Of a DNA stretch of 64,000 nt, positions 52,095 to 63,580 are shown one piece after another. This DNA is from Toxorhynchites rutilus septentrionalis (taxonomy: Eukaryota; Arthropoda; Insecta; Diptera; Culicidae). How positions within the stretch are numbered: position 1 is the stretch's first letter; each line of letters begins with the position of its first letter. A program made the position numbers and the translations under genes. The notes beneath the pieces are model-generated. The model was not told the DNA's origin. It was given only the letters and a program-made list of their open reading frames with translations, and searched no databases. The DNA lies in contig NC_073745.1 of NCBI RefSeq assembly GCF_029784135.1, positions 197,063,807 to 197,127,806 on the forward strand, read 5' to 3'.

Positions 52095-52720
52095 ATATTT
52101 TGGACATGAGAAAAGTCGTAGCACGACTAGTGTCAAAAGGTTCAATTTTCTTCAAAAATTTCATCGCAATTGGCTGAAGACACGCTTGAACATAATTACT
52201 GACAACGAGACATGTGTGTGACTTTCTGCTATTTCCGAAATTCAAATTGCCGCTTCGTGGGACCCGTTTTGACAGCATTGAAGACGGGTTCGCTGCGTGA
52301 ACTAAAGACAATTCCTAAACATGGGTAGGAAAAGTGTTTCGATGATAGGATTGTTCATTGGAAAAAGTGTATAGCTTCAGAAGGGGCCTATTTTGAAAGT
52401 GATAATATTAATTCAGATAATAAAGACAGCATTAAAAAAAAAAATAAAACAGTCCCGTTATATATTCGACAGAATGTAAACTGAGAATTAAGTTTTGGCA
52501 TCGTTGTTTTGGGACACCAAAAGCTATCTGGTAAAACGATAACAGAAAGTGACCAAAATCAAAAACCTTGGCCTGAATGAAACAAATTGCTTGACAAAAG
52601 ACATGCTTTGCAGATGGAGAAAAAATGATGTATCACCGTGACAATGCCCTTCCTCATCCCAGCTATGTTGTAACGACAAAAATAATCGAATTAAAGTTAG
52701 AACGCTAAACGCTGTGCATC
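52095..52720 (+). pseudogene. Mariner-like transposase relics
   Basis: Frames read DMRKVVARLVSK (linker region), then DDRIVHWKKCIASEGAYFES (typical C-terminus), then at about 52613-52700 KMMYHRDNALPHPSY with the second catalytic Asp. The order is scrambled, so two broken copies may be present. Confidence 0.5.
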
Positions 52721-54744
52721 GTGGTCATTTATATGTTAAAAATGGCAATTATCAAATGCATGTTTTTCACGCCGGTAGGTTTCACACCTAGTTTCGATTA
52801 ATAGGGCATGGACTAAATATTTTTTCTTCCATTCGGAAAATTCCATCCTGTTTAATGTTCCAAGCTTGCAACAATGTCCAAGACTACGTAATTAACACGG
52901 CTATGATACAGCAAAATCATGCTCATTTATTTAACGGATCAATTTCAAATAAACCAATCGCAACACGAAAGTTTTCATCTCAAATTTTTTTTTGTGGGTT
53001 TGTTTTGCTTCTTTAGATTTCAAATTTCACAATAATTAACGCGACAATTATACTTTTTTCGTTCCGTTTTCGTGTTTATATTTCTAAAAAAAGGCTTCTC
53101 GTCGCAAACATAATTATCTAATCAACGTATAAGCCGGCAATTGAGCGATACGCAATTTGTGTACGGCATCATTCTGCATGCAAGTGCTAACATAATACTT
53201 TCCTGTAATACTAGCTGTTATCATCGGGGTGATAACCAACTGGGTGAACATATGTGGTGCTTTATCAGAGCTGCAATTGCAGACTGGCTGTGGTAACATT
53301 TGGCACCTCAACCGTTGAACTCACGGCGAAGTTAGCCACGGAATCCAAAATAGATATATCGGATGAATGAGAAGTGCATACTGAATCGGGGAGAATACTT
53401 CCTCAGGACAGCCGGCTGCGAATAACGGGTTATGAAAACTTGCGCGCACTCTCAAGCTACCTACGTAGGTCGACCGTTTACGGAGTGTATATACCTTTGG
53501 TACCAGTCTGGTTGTAAGGTACAGAAAAACAAACTTTGCGCACACAGATACAAAAGGGAAAGCAAAATGATTTCGCGGTAAATCAGAGCAAGTTTTGTTG
53601 AACATCGTCCGAAAACCATAAGCTCCATTGGTCACGCTGATAACAACAGTTTTTGCACGTCGAATAGGTGCAAGAATCGGGAAAGCTCTTTCGGGGGAAA
53701 AATACATCCAAAACAACTCGTAGTTATCTTTAGTTTATCTCCCGTTTGCTCCAAGATCCTCGCGATGATACGGACGTTTTATGGTACTCTAAAAAAGGGT
53801 ACTACATTCGCTTGTTGCCAACTGTTGATTCAGTCATTCTTATCGTGGTTTGCATTCCTATCGCAAATCGGTTAGACGCACATTTCTCGATGATAGAGCA
53901 AACAACACATCAGTATTCGCGTGGTATTCCAGAACCATCGTGAGCTTGCAATTTTTAGAATAGGTTCAATACTAACTCAATGTTCGGGGTATCGGTATGC
54001 GTTCCACTGAATCATGCACCAGGGAGCCAAGAATAATGAAAACAACGGCCGGGGAATCGCTATATTTGCGTCAGACACACACCGGTTTCAAAAATGTGTG
54101 CGAAAGGTTCGATACTTCGCAATAAATAATTCATGAGTCCAGCCTGGCTGAGCCGGGTCCGGTCTGCAAGTGGTCGAAGTTGAATAAAATGTATATGGAA
54201 AAAATGTATAACACAAATAAACAAAACACCGATACTTTTTATAATCACTCTGAGAATGAAGAAATCAATTATTCCTTATCTGAGTTTCCCGGAGCATCAT
54301 TATGTGCAGCCAGATTCGTATGACTGACCAACAAAAACATTCCAACTACCAACGGCATCTTGAGCATGTTTACCAGGTTTACCCAACTATACAGTCTCGT
54401 AAGTTACCAACTTTGTACGCCGTTGTAGTAGGAATTAATAAGTAGAATAAGAGCTGGTAAATCATGGCGGAACGATTTTCTTTTTCTGACCACAAGCGAA
54501 CAGAGGTGCAGAATTCTTTGCATTATTAACTAGGTTTCTGGTAAACGTTTTCTATTTTACACCGCCAGAGAAAATTAGACAGTGTTTTACCGCAGTCCGC
54601 AAATGATTTATTCAGTGGAGTGTTCTTTTTTCAAGGTTCTACAACTGGCGGCGGTATCGATTGCATCGATCCAAATGTTAGCGGAAAGTCAAAGAAAAGC
54701 TCTCAACGCACAATAGTTGTAGCACATAGATAATAAGAAAAATT
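52721..54744. other. Unassigned region
   Basis: About 2 kb of mixed composition, less AT-rich than its surroundings near 53140-54200. Open frames up to 131 codons (53321-53716, minus) show no domain I recognise. It may be intron or regulatory sequence of a host gene. Confidence 0.4.
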
Positions 54745-54828
54745 GTCAAAGTATTGAACTCCCGGCCCCGTGAGGCTAACGCCATATGAGCCTTGATAAA
54801 AATATATATTTTGGAAAAAAAAAATAGT
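54745..54828 (+). repeat. 3' tail of a truncated LINE
   Basis: 'cccggccccgtgaggctaac', then 'gccatatgagccttgataaa' and an A-run, a LINE-type 3' end. A related CCGG(A/T)...GCTAA(C/T) form occurs at 41160-41190. Confidence 0.4.
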
Positions 54829-55397
54829 TGTAGCTTGTTCTGATATTTTTGTCAGAGCTTATCGAGTGTTTGTGTATGCGTTGATGCAGCAAACGAAAGT
54901 ATTCGCACCGCTCTTTCAGTTTACCACGATCCGATCATTGTTATATTTTTCCCAGCAAAAGCCGGTTTCAATTTATATGCACAGTTTGTCACCCGAAATT
55001 CAGTTTGGAGTCGAATGGCAAGACAGCAGCAAGATAAAAGGCATTTGTGTTGGTTCGTTGAAAATCTCGAAAAGTGGTCTCCGTTTGATTGCTTTTTTGC
55101 CTTCACATCCGATCGCAATACGAATTAAATACACATGCAACAACTCAAGAAGGCAATTGATCTTCTATTCGTTCTATTCGTAAATTCGTAAATAAATGTT
55201 ATTTGCACTTCGAGAGACCAAAATACTTAAATCTATTCTCTAACGTATTTCTCGGACGATCCATGCGGTGAAAATATCCCGGTGGTGATGACTTGTGTTC
55301 TGTACGAGAACAGGAGATTTTTGGGCGGTTTCCAAGTCATCAAACATCATGCGCAATAGTGCCGGAGGCAATCCATGAATTCGAAGCTTTTATGATG

Positions 55398-56735
55398 TAC
55401 TAGCTGATCCGACAAACTTCGTCCCGCCCAAAATTTATTTTTCGTTATCACATTCTCGTTCTCTTACTAAGCGCACTTTCATGGGTCCAATCGCAGAACT
55501 GTTCATTGATTGATCTTCTAATCTACCCTTTCTTTGTTGCATGGAATAAATGTTTGATACAGAAAATATGATAGAATAAAAACAGTCCTAAATCGGACAA
55601 TTCCTTTCTCAGGTTTTGCTCTTATCAACAAAACTCGGCGATCCATTGTTATTTATATAGATAGAAGAAGATATAGAAGTGCGTTTTATCACATTAAAAT
55701 TTACTTCCACCTTCGAACAAAAATCAATTTCGTTAGCGCAAACATCAAATGGACTAACAACGCTTGTCACTATGTAATTGTAGAACATATGCGAATTAAA
55801 TTTTCCGAATTTTCGAATTTTCCTTTAGAGTTTTCCGAAAATTTTCAATTGTCATGTTTGGTTGGAATATCTTTGATTGAAATATATGTATTATTTTTAC
55901 GGGACCCTCTCTCCATTTCAGAGGAGGGAGAGGTGTTATACCACCATAGAAACATTTCTCGTATTCAAAAACCCTCACATCCCAAATTCGGCTCAATTTG
56001 CTTGATTAGTTCTCGAGTTATGTAGAAGTTCGTGTTTCATTTGTATAGCAGCCCTCTTGCCTTTAAAGAGAAGGGAAGAATTGTCAAACCATATTATCAA
56101 CCAATTATATAAACAATTATTGCCCCCTAAATTCTCCATATGCCAAATTCGTTCCTGTTTGATTGATTAGTTCATGAGTTATGCAGATTTTTTTTCATTT
56201 GTAAGGCTGCCCTTCACTTAAAGATTAGGGAAGGGGTATGTAACCACCATAGAAACATTTATTGCACCACCACAAGCCAAATTTGGGTTTCATTTGTATT
56301 GCAGCCCCCTCTAGAGAGGGGGAGGAATATCAATTAACCATAGACACGTTTTGTGCCCCCTAAAACCTCCACATGCCAAATTTAGCTCGATTTGCTTGAT
56401 TAGTTCTTGAGTTATGCAGAAATTTATGCTTCATTTGTATGGCAGCCTCCCCTTAGAGAGAGGGGAGGAGTGTCTATTCATCATAGAAACGTTTCTTGTC
56501 CCATAAAACCTTCACATGCCAAATTTGGCTCTATTTGATTGATTAGTTCTTGAGTTATAGAGTAATGTATGCCTCATTTGTATGGCAGCCCCCGCTCAGA
56601 GAGGGAGATGAGTGTCTATTCACCATAGAAACGTTCCGTGCCCCCTAGAACCTTCACATGCCAAATTTGGCTCCATTTGATTGATTAGTTTTCGAGTTAT
56701 GTAGAAGTTATTCTTCATTTGTATCGCATTTTTTG
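55398..56735. repeat. Element with ~143-bp tandem array
   Basis: Begins 'actagctgatccgacaaact', a common insect repeat border. From about 55890 it holds some six units marked by 'catttgtatggcagcc' and 'gattagttctcgagttatg' (at about 56038, 56196, 56290, 56433, 56576 and 56718). The last intervals are 142-143 bp. Each unit has a G-rich hairpin 'ttagagagaggggagg'. Confidence 0.75.
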
Positions 56736-58644
56736 TTAACTCAATTTTGAAATTTTGTTAGCTCAAAATTTTTAAAGGATAGCTCATTGGCTTTAATTTG
56801 ATATGTCGATCATCTAAATCAGTTCAATGGTTCAAAAGTTATGAATTTTGGAATGAGGTCCTTTTGGGAAAAAGTGGAGAAAATTGATTTTTCGGACCAC
56901 CCTAAAATGGAATTGAAAAAAATAAAAGTTGATGAGTCTGAGCCTAGGGGCACGGACGGGATCTTGACATAGGACTGTGATTGTGTGTAGTGATTGCATT
57001 TAAATTTAGTTTTTCATTGTTCAAAATCTGTATTTTTTTTCTTTTTTGATACCTCAAATGGTTGCCCTGGAAAAACCGTTTCCTTTATGTACTTGTATCC
57101 TTTGAACGGGTTAGATGACATAACGTGATAGAACTCGGTACCGCATTCTGTCCAAAAATGTACACAAAAATACCATTAAAGCCATTACTACCCTTTTCTT
57201 CTGTTTATTTAATCATGCAGAAGAAGACAAAAAGTCATCATGTATCATTTTAAAACACAAGTCTAAATAGTTAAGATCTATATAAATATAAGCCTGAGTC
57301 AAATCAATCTATGACTACAAAAATATATTATAGATAAAAATAGCATTATCTCCTTCGTTACCACGTTTTCCGGAACATTGTTTGTAATAACTTTATAGTC
57401 CTATAAGATCGCGACTACTTATGCTATCATAATCTTATTTACGTGGGTATACCCTTTCGATTTTCTAAATCAGCAGCCATTTAAATTCATTTATTACATT
57501 TTCATATAACCAAACAACGTACTCGATATTATGACATCCTGGACCACAATTACACAAATTGTTAGTAGTGAGACCTACACGATAAAAACATGAATTGATC
57601 ACAAATTGATTGGACAACATACAATATAATATAACATTAATGCCTATTATCGGTAAATGGAGAATAATTCATTTTACGCATGAACTCACATTATGAGCTA
57701 ACGCCCGAATTTCGGCGAAAAGATGCAATATATGTCGCAATGACGAAAATCTGAGAACCACTATATAGGTGGCATGGAATGGCTGTATATATAGATAAAA
57801 CGCAAGAATTCCTTTTGCAGTCCAAATCTTCTGAGCGATGTAATTTTTACACCACATAATTCCGCATGAATTTAGAAGTGGATTCTAATTGAATATTCTT
57901 GCACTGTTTCGGTGTTTGGATATGCCTTTCCAAATTATATTTATCTGTAATGGCTCATTGTGGATTCAAAACTTCTGTTTCAACAAAATGACAAAATGCA
58001 CATATCGCTATTGACCACCAATACAATGAATCACATATGCAACACTTGGGGTCTCATAACCATTAGGTCTTTCTGTGAGACAATAGGACTTTCGGCACAA
58101 TTCGTCGGTAAAATGATACTTCCATTTAGACATTTAAAAATTTTAGTTAAAAAAAGTTACAGGAGGGTTGTGTCCGAGAAACGACAGCATATTACGTAGG
58201 ATCACGTTAAGTGTTTAATCATTAGATGGTGCACGATAAAAGATGCCGAATGGGAATGAGATAAGAACTCGGGGAAAGCAAACTTGTCCAACCAAAACGT
58301 GGGATTAACCGAAGCAATAACTCAAACTCGTCTAATTCATTGCACAGTCCTATATTCGTTTTGAATGAGCAACTGGGAGAGCACAGATGCCTTGTGCCAA
58401 TTGGCCAACCAGAACGCGGGGTTTTCGTGTAGAAATTTGCTTGAAATTTTTCAATTCTTTTATGGTTAGTTTCATGAAATATATAACTTTTTCCATTGGC
58501 CCTGGTTATGATTCGTCAACAAGACTGAATTTCCTCTAAAAATCAGGACGAATGCTAGAATATGAAAAATAAATCAGGGCGCCCTCAAAGCATCTCAAAA
58601 TCAGGAGTACTTTGGAGTATATATTCCGTATCTGGAACATTCAA
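56736..58644. other. Unassigned sequence
   Basis: AT-rich, with a fragment 'ttttcggaccaccctaaaatgg' typical of dispersed repeats (about 56898). A weak GGGTTGTGTC...TACGTAGGATCAC motif at about 58167-58205 recalls the Helentron-like ends. No gene seen. Confidence 0.4.
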
Positions 58645-59040
58645 AGTAAGATCAAACAACCTGCGAGTTGTCGTGGCTGACTAGAAGCACACAAACCAAG
58701 TTATTATCGAAGAACAATCTACGTCAGAGTATCGTGCCTACATACCTTCCCATGATGTAGCAATTGTGAGGGTTATATCCGAAGCGGGTCTGAACCGCAA
58801 AACTGCAGTAAGCAAAAGAACTGGAATGTTCAAGAAACAACCCTCAAGGAATGCTAAAATTTTGGACAAATTGGAAAAGTCTCCCATTGAGGAAATCAAA
58901 AAAATTACGACGTCCGATTCGTTTCGAGTCACTTTACTGGTTTCGTCCTTTCTGACTACGTTATGGCGAACAAATTGCAAATCAGCGTTTCAAGAACTAG
59001 TAACGCGTACATCGTGGGACCACATGGTCATGATGAATCA
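58645..59040 (+). pseudogene. I-clade LINE ORF1 relic
   Basis: LRVVVAD, a stop, then SEYRAYIPSHDVAIVRVISE and FRVTLLVSSFL parallel the central block of the ORF1 at 5789-7225 (LRVVVADRK, LEYRVYVPSHDVEISGVITE, SFRVTFAGSAL). Broken by stops; the zinc knuckles are missing. Confidence 0.7.
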
Positions 59041-59382
59041 CTGAATCATTCCATGGAAGATGCGGTAAGGCATAACAGAAAAAACCCGATCGAACAAGCG
59101 TGCATAATCATGCATTCAAATAAATAGGATCTCTAAAAATCATTGGAAACTTTAAAGATGAATCCTAGTCGTGGCTTAAACAACAAAACAGAGTCAAGCG
59201 ATATTCCGAAGTCACGTATTTAGTCCAAAAATATAATATCGTAGCGTGCGAAATTTTCTTGGGTACAATATTCCAAAGTCGCATGCTACCGGCAAAGTTT
59301 TGAACTGTCATATAATGTTTAACATTTTTCGCGTAGAACGATCGACCACCAATTGGGAGAACAATCCGATCTCGTTCGGAAA

Positions 59383-59765
59383 TACGAGGGCGATCCGATA
59401 AGTACTTAGACTCGTCGCCCGATGGTGTCAGTATCGCAAGAGAGATTACTTATCGTGTAGTACATTCTCATAAACGGCTACTGTCAAAATTTCAGCCGAA
59501 TCGGACTCGTAGTTTTGTTTTACCGTATGAGGAAGCGGGCGTGTTCGCAAATTTTAGAAAAATGAAAAAAAAAATGGAAATTCCGCCGTCGCCACGGCCA
59601 AATTGGTCGAATCGCACTACGAACTGCTGCCCCATCCACCATATTCTTAAGATTTGGCCCCGCGCGACTTTTTTTAGTTTCCAAACTTGAAAAAGTCACT
59701 CGCCGGGCAGAAATTTGAGTCGAATGAGGAAGAAATTTAAAATATATTTTTCAAGATCAGAAAAA
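59383..59765 (+). pseudogene. Mariner-like element relic
   Basis: Begins 'tacgagggcgatccgataag', a mariner-type terminal repeat. At about 59600-59740 it reads ELLPHPPYS, a stop, DLAPRDFF, then FPNLKKSLAGQKFESNEE, the block around the third catalytic residue. The middle is deleted. Confidence 0.6.
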
Positions 59766-59769
59766 GTTA

Positions 59770-60557
59770 GAATTTTAACAGTTTTGCCTAATTCTTGGTC
59801 CGTGCAAAAAATGGAAGAAGAATTTGGCGTTAATAAATATATGGCAATTCAAGCCAAAAAAACTGACAAATGAAAAAGGTGTATTGTCGACACCACATAG
59901 CAAATATGGACCAAGTTTAAGTGAATATGTTAAATATCATGTTTCGGATTTTTATAAAGACGACGATATCAGTCGATCATTACCTGGAGAAAGAGACTAT
60001 GTTTCTGTAGCCAAAGATGGGAAGCGTCAACACATCCAAAAAAGGTTATTAATAACATCATTACAGGAAACTTTCAACAGATTTAAGGAACTTAATCCAA
60101 ATTGTAAAATTGGATTTAGCTCTTTTGCATCAATGGTCCGAATTATTGCAAATTGCTGAGTAGTTCAGGAAATCATAACGTTTGTGTTTTTCATGAAAAT
60201 GTAAATCTTATGCTTCATAGTCTCAAAAAATATTTTTTTAACATTGAATGCAAAGAATATATGGAAAAAATACTATGTAACATATCAAATAGATCAAAAT
60301 ACTGTTACCTTCGTGAATGTAAAAAATGCCCAACAATGGACGAGTTTGGAAACTGGTTTCTAGATGAGCTTCAGGAACGCAATTTAATTGAAATCACTTA
60401 TGCGCAATGGATTTCTACTGATCGATGCGACATAGAAACTCTTGTAAAACCGGTGGAAGAATTTGTATCTTATTTTTGCGAAAAAATAGAAAAATTACTT
60501 ACTCATGATTACATTAAAACACAACAGTCCACATTTCTTAACAATATAAAAGCTTAA
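59770..60557 (+). pseudogene. Transposase-like gene of an unnamed family, 5' part
   Basis: The frame reads MEEEFGVNKYMAIQAKKLTN, then YVKYHVSDFYKDDDISRSLP, GKRQHIQKRLLITSLQETFN and KIGFSSFASM. One shifted base near 60140 moves it to the next frame, which continues LLSSSGNHNVCVFHENVNLM, YLRECKKCP and EITYAQWISTDRCDIETLVK to TFLNNIKA. I know this as a recurring family of uncharacterised, multi-copy proteins in insects and Hydra, probably transposon-encoded. The 3' half resumes at 62313 beyond an inserted element. With one frameshift and two nonsense codons overall, it is dead but not old. Confidence 0.65.
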
Positions 60558-60742
60558 AAAGAAAAGACGGGTGGGTAATGTCGGGGACATAACCGGAGTG
60601 ACGTAGGACTATACAAAGGGGACAGCTTTTGTTAAATATATATTTTAAATATATTGTTTTATTTTCTTCTCCTACGTGAATACCTACCTATCTACCTGAA
60701 AAATGGATTAGTTTACTGTTTACTCTTTATGAATATGTTGAT

Positions 60743-60758
60743 GGTTCTGAAAAGAACC
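60743..60758 (-). other. Canonical histone 3'-end stem-loop
   Basis: GGTTCTTTTCAGAACC on the minus strand, preceded by CCAAA; identical to 1350-1365. Confidence 0.8.
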
Positions 60759-60897
60759 TTTGGTATTGTGTTTTTGTTATCACTCGATATTCCCATCTTG
60801 TTTTGCTAAACCTTTCTGTTTAGCGATTGCGTTTGCCACTCGCCACAGCTTTCACAGTTAGAAAATTTCTTCCCATCCAGCTTTGTGACATGTTGTA

Positions 60898-61117
60898 CAG
60901 TAAATTACATTCAATGCGACGTGCCGAAGCGCCACTCAGTGTCGCATTGGAAGCGATTTTAACCTGTAATTGAACATTTGCGATGACAGTGGTACAGTGT
61001 CGACTTTCAATGTGAGGTCATAATTTGGATCTCTATGTTTACAAAAATGTCCAACTAAATAAGTCGCATTACATGTCCGTCCAATTAGCTAAATGTCGAA
61101 CTAATTGTAAATTACTG
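60898..61117. mobile_element. TA-flanked MITE, orthologous to 250-469
   Basis: CAGTAAATTACATT ... AATTGTAAATTACTG with TA at 60896-60897 and 61118-61119; 220 bp like the left copy, in the same place within the element. Confidence 0.75.
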
Positions 61118-61335
61118 TACTTTCAATCTGGAAACAATTTAAGAATTGGTGAAAATTGAATAATCAGGAAAGTCCCCAACTATCAATAAGCTCAGAACAA
61201 CTGCCAAAGTCACATACTCATCAGATCCTGGCAAACAAATGATGAATAAATCAATTTGTGTTTTATTATTATTTTGGATAATGTTTTAGAAAACTTTGAA
61301 CTGTATTTCCTAAACTCTTTTTTGGAAGGTTTAAT

Positions 61336-61410
61336 GGCCCTGAAAACCGCCTTGTTTTATGGAATGGTTCCAATATAGAAAACTTAGTACTCGTGGTTTT
61401 GAAAAAAACC
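61336..61410 (-). other. Two degenerate histone 3'-end stem-loops
   Basis: On the minus strand, GGTTTTTTTCAAAACC (61410-61395) is a perfect stem with the TTTC loop, and GGCGGTTTTCAGGGCC (61351-61336) is imperfect. Both lie downstream of the H2A relic on its strand. Confidence 0.55.
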
Positions 61411-61574
61411 ATTTCGAACGCCCTCGATGCCGCCTTGTTCTGGATTTGCCACCAAAGCAGTTTGTATAAAGAACAAACTTTTTTCTTCTGCTACCTGATG
61501 CCGTTTTGCGATTGCGTTTGCCACTCGCCACTCGCTGCAACTGCCTGTTGTCTTGATGTCTACCGAACCGAATG

Positions 61575-61794
61575 TGTTCTGTTCCGAATGCGGGTTTTCT
61601 TATCGTCGCGAGCAGCTTTGCCAGCTAACGCGATCACTTCGGCAGCCGAAACTATATAACGCCGGCTAGGTGTACTGGTGCACTGGTACTAACGCGCTCG
61701 GCCTAGCTACCCTTGCGGGGAACTCCAGATCAACACGGTTCGAGCGGAATTTTGCCTTTCCCTTCACTTTTCCTCCGTTGCCATGTCCAGACAT
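61575..61794 (-). pseudogene. Histone H2A pseudogene
   Basis: From ATG 61794 the minus strand reads MSGHGNGGKVKGKAKFRSNR, an almost perfect H2A N-terminal tail, then a deletion within the first histone-fold helix. Recognisable pieces follow: RPSALVPVHQYT in a shifted frame, then AEVIALAGKAARDDKKTRIR. The C-terminal third is missing and the sequence after the last Arg diverges. It retains the start codon lost in the 881-1115 copy. The upstream leader (61795-61990) is shared with that copy, so both derive from one captured histone unit. Confidence 0.85.
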
Positions 61795-62312
61795 GGCTGC
61801 TTGGGTTGGTTTGTTGATGTGTTGTGATGCGAACCGATGTGGTGTACGGTTTGAATGAGAATGATCGTTACGGCAGCGGAGCGGGGATTTTTAAGCTGAC
61901 TGGCTGGCTCGAGAATTACGCATGTGTGAGACTGCGACCAATGTTTCGTTCATTTTTTTCTTTTTCCTTTCCAATCGTGCTTCATTCTATTTCGCTGCTG
62001 CTCTGGTTGCCCGTTTTGGTCGGTACGATTTGAGGAGCACAAAATGGACCAATCAAAAATGGGCACATAGTGCATTTTGACAATGCTTGTTATTTCACAA
62101 TTATTCAATTATTTATCTCAAGAAAAATGAAATGTTATTCGTTATGATAGATGCGTAGATACATTTCCTAACAATTGATGCAAAAACCTTTGCGATCTAT
62201 TAAGAAATGCTCGAGTTATAAGCGTTCCAAATCTTGCATTTTTTCCTACTTGTTCAGTGCCTAGATTTCCATTTCACCCCCTATATCTTCCGGTTAGACG
62301 TAGTCCTACGTC

Positions 62313-63043
62313 AAAATGAGGTTGTTGTGATTTGCAATTTTTCCGAAAATTATTCATTTGTGCTTCAAGATGAAGTTCAAAGTCATCACTGGAACAATGA
62401 TCAAGCAACAATCCATCCATTCGTTATTTATTATTGAGATGAAAAATGTTCTCTGGGAAATTTAAGCTTTGTAGTTATATCTTAAGTTTTAAGTCATGAC
62501 ATAATAGCTGTGCAAGTATTTATTTCTAAATTGGTAACATTTTTGAAACAACAAATGCATGTAAAAAGAATAAAATTCATGTCGGATGGTGCTGCATCCC
62601 AGTATAAAAATTGGAAAAATTTTGCGAGTTTATGTCAGTTTAAATCGAAATACGACATTGACGCTGAATGGCATTTTTTTGCAACATCACACGGCAAAGG
62701 ACCTTGTGATGCAATTGGTGGTACATTAAAACGGATGGCAACAAAAGCTAGTTTGGCTAGGCAGCATGAACATCCGATTACGAGTGAAAAAACGTTATTT
62801 GACTGGGCTAGCAAGCGAAAAGAAGACTATCTTACAAAATTGTCATTTTCATATATGTCACAAGAAGAATATAATCAGGGTGTGGAAGAGTTGAGTAGCA
62901 TGTATGACAACACCAAACAAATTCCAGGTACCCAAAAGTATCATTCTTTTGTACCTGTATCCGAGAATGAAGTAGCAGCAAAGTTGTACTCTAACGACAA
63001 TGCAGCAAGTTATCATAATGTGCATATAAATATAAGAAAATAA
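62313..63043 (+). pseudogene. Transposase-like gene of an unnamed family, 3' part
   Basis: Resumes with VVVICNFSENYSFVLQDEVQ, then HHWNNDQATIHPFVIYY. After stops TGA (62435-62437) and TAA (about 62483) it stays open for 177 codons: FMSDGAASQYKNWKNF, then AEWHFFATSHGKGPCDAIGG, TLKRMATKASLARQ and the C-terminus. The invariant Asp in MSDGAASQYK and in PCDAIGG are candidates for DDE-type catalysis. If so the gene is a transposase, perhaps of a Sola-like group, but I cannot confirm the family. The preceding frame is at 59770-60557. Confidence 0.65.
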
Positions 63044-63076
63044 TGAAAAAATTAAATTATATACAACAAAATTGTT

Positions 63077-63567
63077 TTTTTTATCCCATTTATTTATTAG
63101 GCTCATTAGCATTTAGCTGTAACAGAGCCGGGTTTAATCGTGTACATGTACATATGTTTAAGTTTCTATAAATTGTGAATTACACAGTAGTTAGAAGTAG
63201 CCATTTAGGCGTTAAGTTTTCTCTTCCATTACATTATGGTAAATTACACAGTAGTAGCCATTTAGGCGTAAGGGTATTCTTTCTGTTCTTCCATTGTTCA
63301 GCAGACCGGACAGCGGAGACAGTTGATATTGATCATTGTTGAGTTATTTATAGAAAAGCAGCCCGATATTTCTTGCAGAGCAGAGCAGTTGTATGGATGA
63401 ATCGATCTTTGTTCCACCGTGGATCGATTTCCATCGCTGATGATGGTTGCGTGGACGTAATTATTCTATAACAACACAAAGATGGTCAATTGAGGGCCCT
63501 GAGTTTGAACTCACGATCGATCGCTTGGTAAGCGAACGCGTAACCAAGTGGCTACGAAGACCCCCAA
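63077..63567 (-). mobile_element. tRNA-derived SINE, 491 bp
   Basis: On the minus strand it begins GGGGGTCTTCGTAGCCACTT, with a tRNA-like A box, then a B-box-like GAGTTCAAACTC about 45 nt on. It ends GGGAT plus an A-run next to 63077. It is flanked by perfect 13-bp repeats CAACAAAATTGTT (63064-63076 and 63568-63580). It lies just after the end of the transposase-like gene. Confidence 0.85.
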
Positions 63568-63580
63568 CAACAAAATTGTT

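Larger units (their letters stand above)
60566..62312 (-). mobile_element. Helentron-like element carrying histone H2A sequence
   Basis: The left end is GACGGGTGGG and a hairpin with arms GTAATGTC and GACATAAC (60573-60592), then TGACGTAGGACTA (60599-60611). The right end is the inverted TAGTCCTACGTCA (62300-62312). It lies in an A-run of the transposase-like gene, whose two halves join across it. It contains a minus-strand H2A relic, histone stem-loops and a MITE (60898-61117). It aligns with 1-1542 in inverted orientation, and its right 260 bp with 10917-11179. Confidence 0.65.

Noticed and set aside
53321..53716. 131-codon minus-strand frame as a gene
   Set aside because: Odd composition, no domain, no conser­ved motif and no supporting signals.
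58167..58205. Another Helentron-like end
   Set aside because: The hairpin and TACGTAGGATCAC are only weakly similar and no opposite end was found.
63490..63567. tRNA gene on the minus strand
   Set aside because: It is the head of a 491-bp SINE with a 13-bp target duplication.
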